DNA of 64,000 nucleotides from Gentiana macrophylla (taxonomy: Eukaryota > Streptophyta > Magnoliopsida > Gentianales > Gentianaceae): positions 8,208,463 to 8,272,462 of the forward strand of contig CM047805.1 of the NCBI GenBank assembly GCA_026214975.1, read 5' to 3'. A program made the translations under genes and the position numbers. Below the pieces are notes generated by a model that saw nothing but the letters and a program-made list of their open reading frames with translations, did no database searches and was not told where the DNA came from. This document shows positions 24,723 to 39,181 of the stretch, piece after piece; position 1 is the first letter of the stretch; every line of letters starts with the position of its first letter.

Positions 24723-27700
24723 ATCTCCCACTTGCGCGAAATGACAAGTAACGATTGTTTTAGAGCACACCATTTCTCATCTTATTCACAACACTCTCCC
24801 ACTTGCTCTAAGCGGATGAGACATATCCATCAATGTCATACCCTCCAAGCACTCGACTTGGTACAGCGATTAGTTAGGTTGTCGACTCGAGGCGATCTTT
24901 AGGATTGAAGCGTTGTCGGTCCTTCCAATCGGTGGTACTCTCTCTCAATATGCTTTTGACTTCTTGTGACTGAGAAGATCCTTCTAAGCTATCTCTTCAC
25001 TTTTTTTCACAATGAAGTGATATCGGCTTATCGGACACAGAATTACTCCCGGACCAAAAAGAAAATTCTAAGCACTATGAGTAAACACTAAGCGAGATCA
25101 ACTTAATGATCATCCTTAATCGACTACAAGTCGAGATCGGTGTAGTCAACCATATTCAAGTTTGCACTGAATATACAAGCATATGATTCCTCGTTCTCTA
25201 AAGATACTTGAGGGCGTACTAAACCGCTACTTATTGCTTGAATCCAAGATTCGATTACAATTGACTTGTGATAACGACTTGCCATTATCCAGAGACTCTA
25301 TCCCATTTTCTCTTTATCCGAAGATTTGGAGAATCATTCACGAGAGGTAGGGTAGGACAACTCTCGATGAATCTTGCAACCATATATGCATAATCATCTT
25401 ATTCAATAAGATAGGTGGGATAGCCAATGACTCATTCTCGTGAATTTGACCGAATCATATTCTTAGAATATAGTCAATTCTCTCATCCAGAGAATCTTGG
25501 CGTGTCGATTTCCGACTTGGATAGCACACACATGTTGTTTCCAACCGTTTTGATGTTATCATTCATGAACACTAATACTACTACTTTTACCAATATTGAT
25601 ATCCGGTCTATGGAAAAACTTATCAATATTTTGGTCAAGTCCACATATTTTAAAACATGTGACTTTTAAATGACCGAGAGGTTCTCTTAAATCCACAAAG
25701 GATATAAGCCATGGCAGGCCTCCTACCAAAGGTTCTTTACGAATGAATTAAGATATCGTTAGTCTACTTAAAAGGTCTTAGGGAATCACCCCTATCTTAC
25801 GCTTTGTAACGAATCCGTTATTCATTCTTAGCTAAAACCATACATTACGAATGAATTCGATTCCGTTGTTCGACAAGAAAGTCTCGAGGGAATCACCCTA
25901 TTTTACGCTTTAAACGAAATCTAGCAAGGCCCAGTGGTGAGAGAGTTCAAGGTGCAGTTAACTCTCTGCTTGTCGAGGGAATCACCCTATACCACTCAAC
26001 TTTGCTGTTTGAAAGTTTAAACTTTCCTATTCATTCGACTCTTTTCCGTGTAGATCCAATTGCTCCCCTTGGGCTGAGACACTCGGTGGTTCTACAATAG
26101 GCTGAACAAAAGCTGGAGTACAAAAACTCCATTTACGAGGTTTAAGGTTTTTCAAACCAACCTCTATGATCGAATCTATCTGACCCACTAAGAGCCATAG
26201 GTTATCAATCACCCAATGATTATAAAGTCCACAAAATCCACAATGGGTCAATGGTTAAACCATACTCCCAACTGTCTTGGGTGGATTGACATCTGATCTA
26301 GTAGTATTTATCGATGTAATCACCAACAACCGATGTTGGGCGTGAGTGCGATTAAATCGAGATAGTAACTACCTTTGGGTAACCGTACTCCAGGTTTAAG
26401 GTTTGTTTTCTTATAGATTCTATCGAGAAGGCTTGTGACGATTCAACCGTCACTTTACGATCTCAAGAATCTTATAATCAACCTTCACTCGTCTCATTAA
26501 GATATTTCACGAGCAGTCACAATCTGAGCGTATCGCAAAATCCCGATCCTACCTTCAAGCATTAAATGCTAAATGCCTACATTCACGGATGTGGTGTGAA
26601 CCGAATTCATTCCTTATCCATAAACTCACTAGCATCTTCTAGGTAGACTTCTCGGTTTACATAATAATGTTAACCGTTATTTTACAACAATTATCTTAAT
26701 CGAGTTTAGCGATGTATTGTAGCATATCAATAACTATATAGGGCAAGTCTATGGTTTCTTCCTCGGTGAAAAACATTCCACTAGGAAGCGGGCCGAGCAT
26801 CGAGTCCCAAGACTATCGATAGCCTATTTACGAGCATGGAATACTCTATTCTCTGCTAAAATCAGAGACACCTCCTCGTATTCTTTGATAAACCAAATCG
26901 GTGTTTTGAGTAGTTATCGAGACAAAATGTCACCACTCAAAATCTCCCACTAGCTTGTATCTCTCACTAGACCCGAAGGTCATGGTGAACAAGCTATGTT
27001 ACCCTTCAAATCTATTACCCTTTCGATTGAAAGGAAACTTAGTCATTGTTCCTTTGAGGCAGTGTTCCAGATTGCGGAAATAGGAATCACCCTTAGCGAT
27101 CGTTAGGTCTTATCTACAGGATATATGCACTAATTAATAGATATTGAAAAATCGTTTATCTTAATCTGAAAACCTTTTGCCTTTAATAGTTTTAGATGTG
27201 TTACACATACTTATTCAATTTTTCTAAGTGGTTACGACTTTATCAAACAAAGTCCGAGTCTCGGATTCAATTACTACAAATGTCATATTCACTTTGTTTG
27301 AGGCAACAATATATCGAGTTGAAAGTGAATCCATTTGTTTCAACGAATCTAAAAGCGAAAAAATAAATTTTTACGTGATATTCAGAGATAGAATCGAAAT
27401 TCATTTCCTTATATCACTCCCACTATTCTAGTGAAATTACGCCCGTTGTTACTTTATTAATCATTAATGCACGACTTCATTGTTCTTCCAAAGAACTAAG
27501 CCATTTGAGTCAAGTTACTCGGTTAAGAAAGTCGCTAAGGATTCATTGGTTAGTGATCCAAAATCACTTTCCTTATCTATACTTTCTTTAATTAATGTTT
27601 CGGTTTAGCCTCAAAACTTTAGTTAAGATGATTAACACTTATAGACATTCTTTCCCATTCTTAACTTTCCTTAAAAGAAATAGTCTTGAACTAGCGATTC

Positions 27701-30221
27701 GTTTGAGTAGACTACTACTCGTGAGCGTGGGATGTCTAATGAAAGTGTTACCCGGTGGGGTGATTTTCTAATAAATTAGAAAAACATAATATAAAAGCTC
27801 CCACTAGTTTATCGGTTCCAAATACCGTCTAACTAGCGACACTTTAATTTATGATTCTCAATTTTCTATCAGAAAATTTCTCGTGTAGACACTACACAAT
27901 TCACTAGAAAAATTTTATCGTCCCAATCATCTTTCAAACTAACTACGGTTGTCTCTCGTTACGCACGAGTGGCAGCGATGACATGCTGCCTATTCACGTC
28001 ACTTAAGTTTTGAAGGCTTCAAGAGAAATATCTCTTCCGAAAAATTAATCGCATGTGAGATTAATAAATACAACGTTCTAGTTACTTACCACTTTTTAAC
28101 GAAGTCATTACTAGTCAATTTTACACTTAGCGATCTAGCACCTTAGAGATATATATATATTTGTAAATAAAATTGTGAAAAAAATAAATCCAAATCATAC
28201 ACTACTAAAATTTTAGGAACATAAACTAAGTACTTATAGTCTATCCTACCGTTCCAAGGATTTAATCTAATGCCTCGAGTGCCGCCTTAGGGTAGGTCAA
28301 AGAGGTTTCGATTAATATTGAAGATCAGTTGAGAATCGAACATCTCATTTGTGATCGTCAATCACCTTTCCTTTTTCAGCCAAAGGTACTACCAAAAATA
28401 CCCTTTATGAGTGTGACCTCTTTGTCTCAGATTTTTAGGTAGACCCAGTGTGCCGCCTTAGGGTCGGTCGGTGACCCGACAGTACCCAAAATCCTATCCT
28501 TTGGAGACCAAGCCTTGAATTTTGATAGCGGTGAAGGCCTTCCTTAGGGGGCGGTCCCAGGCCGACACGGCGTCACCATTCTCTCACGTTGCTTGTGTCA
28601 GCAATAGAGGCCGTGGGGTCGGTGTCGCCTCTCTCCGCTCCCACTCAATATTTTGAAAAAGTGGTGGGTTTCTTGATCACGTTTTGGACTTGATGTTACA
28701 TTAAGGAACAATAATTCATAGGCCCGAATGTTGTCGGTTATGTGGGCTAACCCACCCGACCTATTCGTTAGAACATATGTGGCCGTCGGACGGATCAAGG
28801 CTAGGGAGCTCCGTTAAGCCGTAGTAGCTCTTCGGATGACTTCGACCTTGCGAGATCCCGTGCAAGCGCCACACGTGGAGGTGAAGTCGATTGAGCCGTA
28901 GCTCTTTGTTGACCACCCAACCGTGGTTAAACCACTTTCGAACTGTTTGCCCGTGATTATCAATCCTTAAACATCAAACTTTCACGTAGACACTACGGAA
29001 CAAAAGCGTAATCTCGTCTTAGGTAAGGTGGAATTCACCAAGAATCCAACACCTTAACCACGAGGTTTGAGGATTTTACTCCTTATGCTTTAGCGAGTGG
29101 GATTCACGAGAATCCATCACCCAACCTCGGCGATTGAAAAAACCCGTGTTCCTCGGTTTTACCTAATTAGTTTCTAATTAATATCAAACAATTAATTAAA
29201 ACTAATCGCGTGTTTTATACATGCCTAACTAATTCCTCGAATTAATTTCTACATGTATGCATATGGAGTGGAATTCATGATATGATGCATGTCATGGCAA
29301 TTTTCGGTTCTACTCATACAATCTAAACATGTATACTAGTGCGGAAAATAAACACCGAGATGGACCGTTGGCACCCCGTAACTAATCTATTAGAAAATAA
29401 AATTAAAACCCTAATCTGCAGCTGTTAAGAATCTTGACGATCGGCATATCAAACGAACTTGGATCGGGACGAAACTTTCCAGATCTGATCTTCATTCTTC
29501 GGACTTCAAGATGGACGGTCGGATCGGAGCTTTGACTTGTCAATCTTCCTCAGTGAGCCGCCCAACTTGCTGCTGAAACAGACTCTTACAGCAGCACATA
29601 ATTTACTTTCCGAGGCCGATCGGGAATCAAGATGAATCCCGATCGTCCTGAAAATTTTATCTCACGTCCAAAACTCCATGATTATCGATCTGACCGGTTA
29701 GATTTACGTTTCAACGGTCCAAACTCTCCCAGAAAATCGAGGAAGTCACAGTTAGGGTTTCTGTGAATCCTGCGTTTTTCTGTTACAGCTGCCTCTTCTC
29801 ATCAACGAACGGACATCCAAACGGACTCTGATCGACGCCAAATTTTGTGGGATTGTTCATCAACTTCCAATCTAGATTCTGACCGGAGGGATCTTCGTTT
29901 TAACGGCTCAAACAACGGAAAAAACGAAAACACTATACAGCTACTAAACAGATCTACTTACAGGAAATTAAACTTGCAATAATAAATAAATTACATAATT
30001 TCCTATACTCATATGAACGAATTTTCATCGTTTATATGAGTTTACAATAGATCTAACGGGAAAACGGTGCCAACCCCAATCCATCTCTTCAACCATAGCA
30101 ATTTAAAAATTATTAATGCATAATAATAAGTAAAATATCACCTACATGCAATTCCACTCCTTTAAATCGTTTAATTACGATTATGACTATATAAATCGTG
30201 GAACCTTGCTCCGATACCACA
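24723..30221 (-). mobile_element. Array internal region 2
   Basis: Non-coding internal region of about 5.5 kb, complete from purine tract (24723) to primer site (30208-30219). It is similar to unit 3 throughout. No reading frame is conserved between the three units. The leader block 28686-29120 is homologous to family D 62516-62880. Confidence 0.82.
30208..30219 (-). other. Primer binding site (initiator tRNA-Met type), array unit 2
   Basis: GCTCCGATACCA on the plus strand is TGGTATCGGAGC on the element strand, one base from the usual Copia primer site TGGTATCAGAGC. It lies 2 nt from LTR-c. The same site adjoins LTR-d at 37449-37460. Confidence 0.82.
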
Positions 30222-31948
30222 TGAAGGATGCAGGTTCTTAGATCTAACCAAGTTAGATCTATGCGCGGCGGATGGATCACGATTTACATATCATAAAACA
30301 TAATTAAAGGACTTAAAAACTACAAGGGGTTGAGATCATGTTACCAATATTAGGAAGAGAAGCCAAGATCTTCCGATGTGTTCTCAAGCGGCGGTTGGTG
30401 GACACCCTTCTTGATCTACGAGCCTCCTTGATATGCAACGAGAAAAATCCGAAGATTTTTCCAACTCGAACCCCCAAGAATAGAGGCCGAAATTTTTAGG
30501 CCAATTTCTCTCGGTGAATAGTGACGTGAATAGTACCTTGCCATTAGACTTGGGAGAACTCTCTTTATATAGGAGAGTAATCAATGTCCTCCAAGATTAA
30601 ATAATTAAGTGATAATTATCACATTAATCCTTTTCAAAATAAAAGATAAATAAAATGATTATCCCAAATAAATTAAGATAAATCATATTATTATCTATTA
30701 TTCCATGAATTATCATTTAACAAATAAAAGATAAATCACATGTTAAATAATTATCCAAGAAAACTAATTTCTCTCTAATTATTAGGACATTAATGGCGCC
30801 ACATATTGGGTCAAAAAAGCCCACATAAAATGTCTTTTATGTGTATTATATTATTTAGCCCAACTAAATAATATCCATGCATATCAATTAATTAGCCCGA
30901 CCAATTAATTATCACTTTGAGGCCCAAATAACAAGATTATTAGTCCGATTACGAAGCCACATCGGGGACCATGGACCTATAACCGTAGCTCAATAATTAA
31001 TTATTCATCGAGCGAATAAGTACATTAATTATTAATTCCGGGATTACGCCACCATAAACCCGAGGCCCGAACTCTACCGATTATAGATGTATACTTATAC
31101 TCAACCCATAGAGTGAATAAGCGTCCATTGATATAATCACTACATCTGATTAACCCTCATAGACTTGTCCATTACGAGAGGAAGTCTCCGTGAACCCGAC
31201 TCGAGAATATCTTATCCTTATTTACCATCAACCCCTAATGATCAATTAGTTCACATATCGACTAGTAGCTAATTAGTCAAATGTGAACTCGGCCGATCGA
31301 TCACTTTCTTAAGGCTAACAAATAAGGGGGCTTGTCTCTCTTCTTCCCGAGGAAGGAATGGATTCCATGTCTGTGAAAATCGAGAACTACTCACTCATCG
31401 GAGATAGTGCCAATGAAAGTGGCTTGGAACACATTATTTAAGTGAACCGTAACTAACACATCAAACACTACCCGGGACAAGCGGCACCACAGTGATCACC
31501 TCGGGATTAAGGTTGATCCATATATGATCATCTAATGATTTAATAAGATTCCTCGATTACGGAATTATATCGAGAAATTGAGTTAAATCGGTCGATCTAT
31601 ATGAATGCCATCATATATAAATGCCCCACGTAGGTACCCTCTGCCGATAGTCCGGATAAGACTATCACACCTAAGGTGTGTTAGGCGCATTATTGGTGTT
31701 TTAATCAAGAGACCACTAAACTCGATTAAGTTCACCACGGACTAACGATTTAAGCATATCTCCACTAACTCAATCCTCACGTGTAATCCATACACCTTTG
31801 AGTTAAGTGATTTACATCTGAGATATACTTAGGGTTTGCGGCGATGTATTACTTTACAAGCACAAAGCAAGTAATAAGGTGAGATAAATTACATCATTCA
31901 TTATTAAAAACAATTACACAAATTGTCTTTGGGGCACTACACCTAACA
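30222..31948 (-). repeat. Array LTR-c
   Basis: A 1,727-bp LTR, TGAAGG...CCTAACA. It has a primer site on its left and a purine tract on its right, so it is shared by units 2 and 3. The TATA inverted repeat is at 30558-30578. Confidence 0.92.
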
Positions 31949-34900
31949 ATCTCCCACTTGCACGAAATGACAAGTAACGATTGTTTTAGAGCACACCACT
32001 TTCTCATCTTATTCACAACACTCTCCCACTTGCTCTAAGCGGATGAGACATATCCATCAATGTCATACCCTCCAAGCACTCGACTTGGTACACTGATTAG
32101 TTAGGTTGTCGACTCGAGGCGATCTTTAGGATTGAAGCGTTGTCGGTCCTTCCAATCAGTGTACTTCTCTCAATATGCTTTTGACTTCTTGTGACTAAGA
32201 AGATCCTTCTAAGCTATCTCTTCACTATTTTCACGATGAAGTGATATCGGCTTATCGGACACGGAATTACTCCCGGACCAAAAGGAAATTCTAAGCACTA
32301 TGAGTAAACACTAAGCCGAGATCAACAATGATCATCCTTAATCGACTACAAGTCGAGAATCGATGTAGTCAACCATATTCAAGTTTGCACTGAATATACA
32401 AGCATATGATTCCTCGTTCTCTAAAGATACTTGAGGGCGTACTAAACCGCTACTTATTGCTCTTGAATCAAGATTCGATTGCAATTGACTCGTGTTAAGG
32501 TGACTTGCCATTATCCCGAGAGACTACATCCCCATTTTCTCTTTATCCGAAGATTTGGAGAATCATTCACGAGAGGTAGGGTAGGACAACTCTCGATGAA
32601 TCTTGCAACCATATATGCATAATCATCTTATTCAATAAGATAGGTGGGATAGCCAATGACTCATTCTAAGTGAATTTGACCGAATCATATTCTTAGAATA
32701 TAGTCCAATTCTCTCATCCGAGAGAATCTTGGCGTGTCGATTTCCGACTTGGATATAGCACACACATGTTGTTTCCAACTGTTTCAATGTTATCATTCAT
32801 GAACACTAATGCTACTACTTTTACCAATATTGATATCCGATCTATGGAAAAACTTATCAATATTTTGGTCAAATCCACATATTTTAAAACATGTGACTTT
32901 TAAATGACCGAGAGGTTCTCTTAAATCCACAAAGGATATAAGCCATGGCAGACCTCTACCAAAGGTTCTTTACGAATGAATTAAGATATCGTTAGTCTAC
33001 TTAAAAGGTCTTGGGAATCACCCTATCTTACGCTTTATAACGAATCCGTTATTCATTCTTAGCTAAAACCATACATTACAAATGAATTGATTCCGTTGTT
33101 CGACAAGAAAGTCTCGAGGAATCACCCCTATTTTACGCTTTAACGAAATCTAGCAAGGCCGAGTGGTGAGAGAGTTCAAGGTGCAGTTAACTCTCTACTT
33201 GTCGAGAGAATCACCCTATACCACTCAACTTTGCTTTGAAAGTTTAAAATTTCCTATTCATTCGACTCTTTTCCGTGTAGATCCAATTGCTCCCACTGGG
33301 CATGAGACACTCGGTGGTTCTACAATAGAAGTGAACAAAGCTGGAGTACAAAAACTCCATTTACGAGGGTTAAGGCTTCAAACCAACCTCTATGATCGAG
33401 AATCCTATATATCTGACCCACTAAGAGCCATAGGTTATCAATCACCCAATGACCGTAAAGTCCACAAAACCCCAATGGGTCAATGGTTAAACCATACTCC
33501 CACTGCGTGGTGGATTGACATCCTGATCTAGTAGTATTTATCGGTGTAATCACCAACAACCGATGTTGGGCGTGAGTACGATTAAATCGAGATAGTAACT
33601 ACCTTTGGGTAACCGTACTCCAGGTTTAAGGTTGTTACTTATAGATTCTATCGAAGGCTTGTGATGATTCAACCGTCACTTTACGATCTCAAGAATCTTA
33701 TAATCAACCTTCACTCGTCTCATTAAGATATTTCATGAAACGATCACAATCTGAGCGTATCGCCAAAATCCCGATCCTACCTTCAAGCATTAAATGCTAA
33801 ATGCCTACATTTACGGATGTGGTGTGAACCGAATTCATTCCTTATCCATAAACTCACTAGCATCTTCTAGGTAGACTTCTCGGTTTACATAATAATGTTA
33901 ACCGTTATTTTGCAACGAATTATCTTAATCGAGTTTAGCAGTGTATTGTAGCATATCAATAACTATATAAGGCAAGTGTATGGTTTCTTCCTCAGTGGAA
34001 AAACATTCCACTAGGAGGCGGGCCGAGCATCGATCCCAAGACTATCGATAGCCTATTTACGAGCATGGAATACTCTATTCTCTGCAAAAATCGAGAGACT
34101 CCTCCGCGTATTCTTTCGATAAACTAAATCGCGTTTTGAGTAGTTATCGAGACAAAAATGTCACCACTCAAAATCTCCCACTAGCTTGTATCTCTCACTG
34201 GGACCCGAAGGTCATAGTGAACAAGCTATGTTACTTCTTCAAATCTATTACCCTTTCCCGATTGAAAGGAAACTTAGTCATTGTTCCTTTGAGATAGTGT
34301 TCCCAGGGCGGGAAATAGGAATCACCCTTAGCCGATCTTTAGGTCTTATCTCTAGGATATATGAACTAATTAATAGATATTGAAAAGTCGTTTATCTTAA
34401 TACGAAACCTTTTACCTTTAATAGTTTTAGATGTGTTACACATATCTATTCAACTTTTCTTAGTGGTTACGTCTTTATCAAACAAAAGTCCGAGTCTCGA
34501 TTAAGTACTACAAATGTCATCTTCACTTTGTTTAAGGCAACAATATATCGAGTTGAAAGTGAATCCATTTGTTTCAACGAATCATGTAAATGAAAAATAA
34601 ATTTTTACGTGATATTCAAGGATAGAATCCGAAATTCATTTCCTTATATCACTCCCACTATTCTATTTGAAATTACTACCTTTCGTTGTTACTTTATTAA
34701 TCATTAATGCACGCTTCATTGTTCTTCCAAAGAACTAAGCCACTTTGAGTCAAGTTACTCGGTTAAGAAAGTCGCTAAGGATTCATTGGTTAGTGATCCG
34801 AAATCACTTTCCTTATCCTACTTTCTTTAATTAATGTTTGGTTTAGCCTCAAAACTTTAGTTAAGATGATTAACACTTATAGACATTCTTTCCCATTCTT

Positions 34901-37462
34901 AACTTTCCTTAAAAGGAAATAGTCTTGAACTAGCAGTTCGTTTGAGTAGACACTAGTCGTGAACTGTGGGATGTCTAATGAAAGTGTTACCTTGTGGGAC
35001 TGATTATCTAATAAATTAGAAAAACATAATATAAAAGCTCCCACTAGTTTATCGGTTCCAAATACCGTCTAACTAGCGACACTTTAATTTACGATTCTCC
35101 AATTTTTCTATCAGAAAATTTCTCGTGTAGACACTACACAATTCACTAGAAGAATTTTATCGTCCCAATCACCTTTCAAACTAACTACGGTTGTCTCTCG
35201 TTACGCGCAGTAACAATGATGATGACATGCTATTTACGTCACTTAAGTTTTGAAGGCTTCAAGAGAAATATCTCTTCCGAAAAATTAATCGCATGTGAGA
35301 TTAATAAATACAACGTTCTAGTTACTCACCACTTTTAACGAAGTCATTACTAGTCAATTTTACACTTTAGCGATTTAGCACCTTAGAGAGATATATATAA
35401 TATTGTAAATAAAATTGTGAAAAAATAAATTCAAATCATACACTACTAACATTTTAGGAACATAAACTAAGTACTTATAGTCTATCCTACCGTTCCAAGG
35501 ATTTAATCTAATGCCTCAGGTGCCGCCTTAGGGTAGGTCAAAGAGGTTTCGATTAATATTGAAGATCAGTTGAGAATCGAACATCTCATTTGTGATCGTC
35601 AATCACCTTTCCTTTTTCAGCCAAAGTACTACCAAAAATACCTTTATGAGTGTGACCTCTTGTCTCTCAGATTTTTAGGTAGACCCGAGTGTGCCGCCTT
35701 AGGGTCGGTCGGTGACCCGACAGTACCCAAAATCCTATCCTTTCGGAGACCAAGCCTTGAATTTTGATAGCGGTGAAGGCCTTCCTTAGGAGGCGGTCCC
35801 AGGCCGACACGAGCGTCACCATTCTCTCACGTTGCTTGTGTCAACAATAGAGGCCGTGGGGTCGGTGTCGCCTCTCCGCTCCCACTCAATATTTTGAAAA
35901 AGTGGTGGGTTTACTGATCACGTTTTTGGACTTGATGTTACATTAAGGAACAATAATTCACAGGCCCGAATGTTGTCGGTTATGTGGGCTAACCCACCCG
36001 ACCTATTCGTTAGAACATATGTGGCCGTCGGACGGATCAAGGTTAGGGAGCTCCGTTAAGCCGTAGTAGCTCTTGGATGACTCGGCCTTGCGAGATCCCG
36101 ATGCAAACGCCACACGTGGAGGTGAAGTCGATTGAGCCGTAGCTCTTTGACCACCCAACCATGGTTAAACCACTTTCGAACTGTTTGCCCGTGATTATCA
36201 ATCCTTAAACATCAAACTTTCACGTAGACACTACGGAACAAAACGTAATCTCGTCTTAGGTAAGTGGAATTCACCAAGAATCCAACACCTTAACCACGAG
36301 GTTTCGGATTTTACTCCTTATGCTTTCGCAGAGGGGATTCACCGAGAATCCATCACCCAACCTCGACGATTGAAAAAACCCGTGTTCCTCGGTTTTACCC
36401 TAATTAGTTTCTAGTTAATATCATACAATTAATTAAAACTAATCGCGTGTTTTATACATGCCTAACTAATTCCTCAAATTAATTTCTACATGTATGCATA
36501 TGGAGTGGAATTCATGATATGATGCATGTCATGGTAATTTTCGGTTCTACTCATACAATCTAAACATGTATACTAGTGCGGAAAAAACAAACACCGATGA
36601 TGGACCGTTGGCACTTCGTATCTAATCTATTAGAAAAATAAATTAAAACCCTAATCTGCAGCTGTTAAGAATCTTCGACGATCGGCATATCAAACGAACT
36701 TGGATCGGGACGAAACTTTCCAGATCTGATCTTCATTCTTCGGACATCAAGATGGACGGTCGGATCGGAGCTTTGACTTGTCAATCTTCCTCAGTGAGCC
36801 GTCCAGCTTGCTGCTGAAACAGATTCTTACAGCAGCGCATAATTTACTTCCCGAGGCCGATCGGGGATCAAGATGAATCCCGATCGTCCTGAAAATTTTA
36901 TCTCATGTCCAAAACTCCATGATTATCGATCTGACCGGTTTGATTTACGTTTCAACGGTCCAAACTCTCCCAGAAAATCGAGGAAGTCACAGTTAGGGTT
37001 TATGTGAATCCTGCGTTTTTCTGTTACAGCTGCCTCTTCTCATCAACGAACGGACATCCAAACGGACTCTGATCGATGCCAAATTTTGTGGGATTGTTCA
37101 TCAACTTCCAATCTAGATTCTGACCGGAGAGATCTTCGTTTTAACGGCTCAAACAACGGAAAAAACGAAAACACTATACAGCTACTAAACAGATCTATTT
37201 ACAGGAAATTAAACTTGCAATAATAAACAAATTACATAATTTCCTATACTCATATCAACGAATTTTCATCGTTTATATGAGTTTCTGATAGATCTAACGG
37301 GAAACGGTGCCAACACCAATCCATCTCTTCAACCATAGCAATTTAAAAATTATTAATGCATAATAATAAGTAAAATATCACCTACATGCAATTTCACTCC
37401 TTTAAATCGTTTAATTATGATTATGACTATATAAATCATTGGAACCTTGCTCCGATACCACA
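31949..37462 (-). mobile_element. Array internal region 3
   Basis: Non-coding internal region of about 5.5 kb, complete from purine tract to primer site (37449-37460). A 122-residue plus-strand frame at 33163-33531 is absent as a frame from units 1 and 2 because of small indels, so I do not call it a gene. The leader block 35925-36350 matches family D. Confidence 0.82.
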
Positions 37463-39181
37463 TGAAGGATGCGGGTTCTTAGATCTAACCAGTTAGATCT
37501 ATACGCGTGGATGGATCACGATTTACATATCATAAAACATAGTTAAAGGACTTAAAAACTACAAGGGGTTGAGATCATATTACCAATATTAGGAAGAAAG
37601 CCAAGATCTTCCGATGTGTTCTCCAAACGGCGGTTGGTGGACACCCTTCTTGATACACGAGCCTCCTTGATATGCAACCAGAAAAATCCCGAAGATTTTT
37701 CCAACTCGAACCCTAAGAATAGAGGCCGAAATTTTTCGGCCAATTTCTCTCGGTGAATAGTGACGTGAATAGTACCCTTTTTTTTAGACTTGGGAGAACT
37801 CTCTTTATATGGAGAGTAATCAATGTCTCCAAGGATTAAATAATTAAGTGATAATTATCACATTAATCCTTTTCCAAATAAAAGATAAATAAAATGATTG
37901 TCCCAAACAAATTAAGATAAATCATATTATTATCTATTATTCCATGAATTATCATTTAACAAATAAAAGATAAATCACATGTTAAATAATTATCCAAGAA
38001 AACTAATTTCTCTCTAATTATTAGGACATTAATGGCGCCACATATTGGGTCAAAAAAGCGCATAAAATGTAACATGTATTATATTATTTAAATTTAACTA
38101 AATAATATCCATGCATATCAATTAATTAGCCACCAATTAATTATCATTTGAGCCCAAATAACAAGATTATTAGTCCGAATTACGAAGCCACACCGGGGAC
38201 CATGGACTATAACCAAGAGTAGCTCAATAATTAATTATTCATCGAACAGAATAAGTACATTAATTATTAATTCCGGGATTACGCCACCATAAACCCGAAA
38301 CTGAACTCTACCGATCATAGATGTATACTTATACTCAACCCATAGAGTGAATAAGCGTCCATTGATATAATCACTACATACGGATTAACCCTCCATAGAC
38401 TGTCCATTCTGAGAGGGAAGTCTCCGTGAACCCGACTCAGAATATCTTATCCTTATTTACCATCAACCCCCTAATGATCAATTAGTGCACATATCTGACT
38501 AGTAGCTAATTAGTCAAATGTGAACTCGGCCGATCGATCACTTTCTTAAGGCTAACAAATAAGGGGACTGTCTCTCTACTTCCCGCAGGAAGGAATGGAT
38601 TCCATGTCTGTGAAAATCAGAACTACTCACTCATCTGGAGATAGTGCCAATGAGAAGTGGCTTGGAACACATTATTTAAGTGAACCGTAACTAACACATC
38701 AAACACTACCAGGGACAAGCGGCAGACTGTGATCACCTCGAGATTAAGGTTGATCCATATATGATCATCTAATGATTTAATAAGATTCCTCGATTACGGA
38801 ATTATATCGAGAAATTCGAGATTAAATCGGTCCAATCTATATGAATGCCATCATATATAAATGCCCCACGTAGGTACCTCACCGACAAGTCCGGATAAGA
38901 CTATCACACCCTGGGTGTTAGGCGCATTATTGGTGTTTTAATCAAGAGACCCTAAACTCGATTAAGTTCACCACGGACTAACAGATTTAAGCATATCTCC
39001 ACTAACTCAATCCTCACGTGTAATCCATACACCGAGTTAAGTGGTTACATCTGAGATATACTTAGGGTTTGCAAAGATGTATTACTTTACAAGCACAAAG
39101 CAAGTAATAAGGTGAGATAAATTACATCATTCATTATTAAAAACAATTACACAAATTGTCTTTCGGGCACTACACCTAACA
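37463..39181 (-). repeat. Array LTR-d (outer right, 5' LTR)
   Basis: A 1,719-bp LTR, TGAAGG...CCTAACA, followed directly by the duplication ATGGC and hAT coding sequence. The TATA inverted repeat is at 37798-37817. A minus-strand frame that starts in hAT sequence runs into this LTR and carries no meaning beyond 39182. Confidence 0.92.

Larger units (their letters stand above)
16214..39181 (-). mobile_element. Tandem array of a non-coding Copia-type LTR element (4 LTRs, 3 internal regions)
   Basis: Order on the plus strand is LTR-a, internal 1, LTR-b, internal 2, LTR-c, internal 3, LTR-d. All units are on the minus strand and neighbours share LTRs. Each LTR starts TGAAGGATGCAGG (lost in LTR-b) and ends CACCTAACA; on the element strand this is TGTTAGG...TTCA. 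Copia hallmarks are the purine tract CAAGTGGGAGAT beside each LTR and the initiator-tRNA-Met-type primer site TGGTATCGGAGC. Internal regions of about 5.1-5.5 kb are nearly identical by eye but contain no gag, protease, integrase or reverse transcriptase that I can recognise. The array inserted into a hAT transposase gene with a 5-bp duplication. It most likely expanded there by unequal recombination between LTRs. Confidence 0.9.

Noticed and set aside
33163..33531. 122-residue plus-strand frame in array unit 3
   Set aside because: It is broken in units 1 and 2 by small indels, lies opposite to the element strand and has no recognisable domain.
16214..39181. CRISPR-like or satellite array
   Set aside because: The repeat units are about 7 kb, with LTR, primer-site and purine-tract structure, so this is a retroelement tandem.
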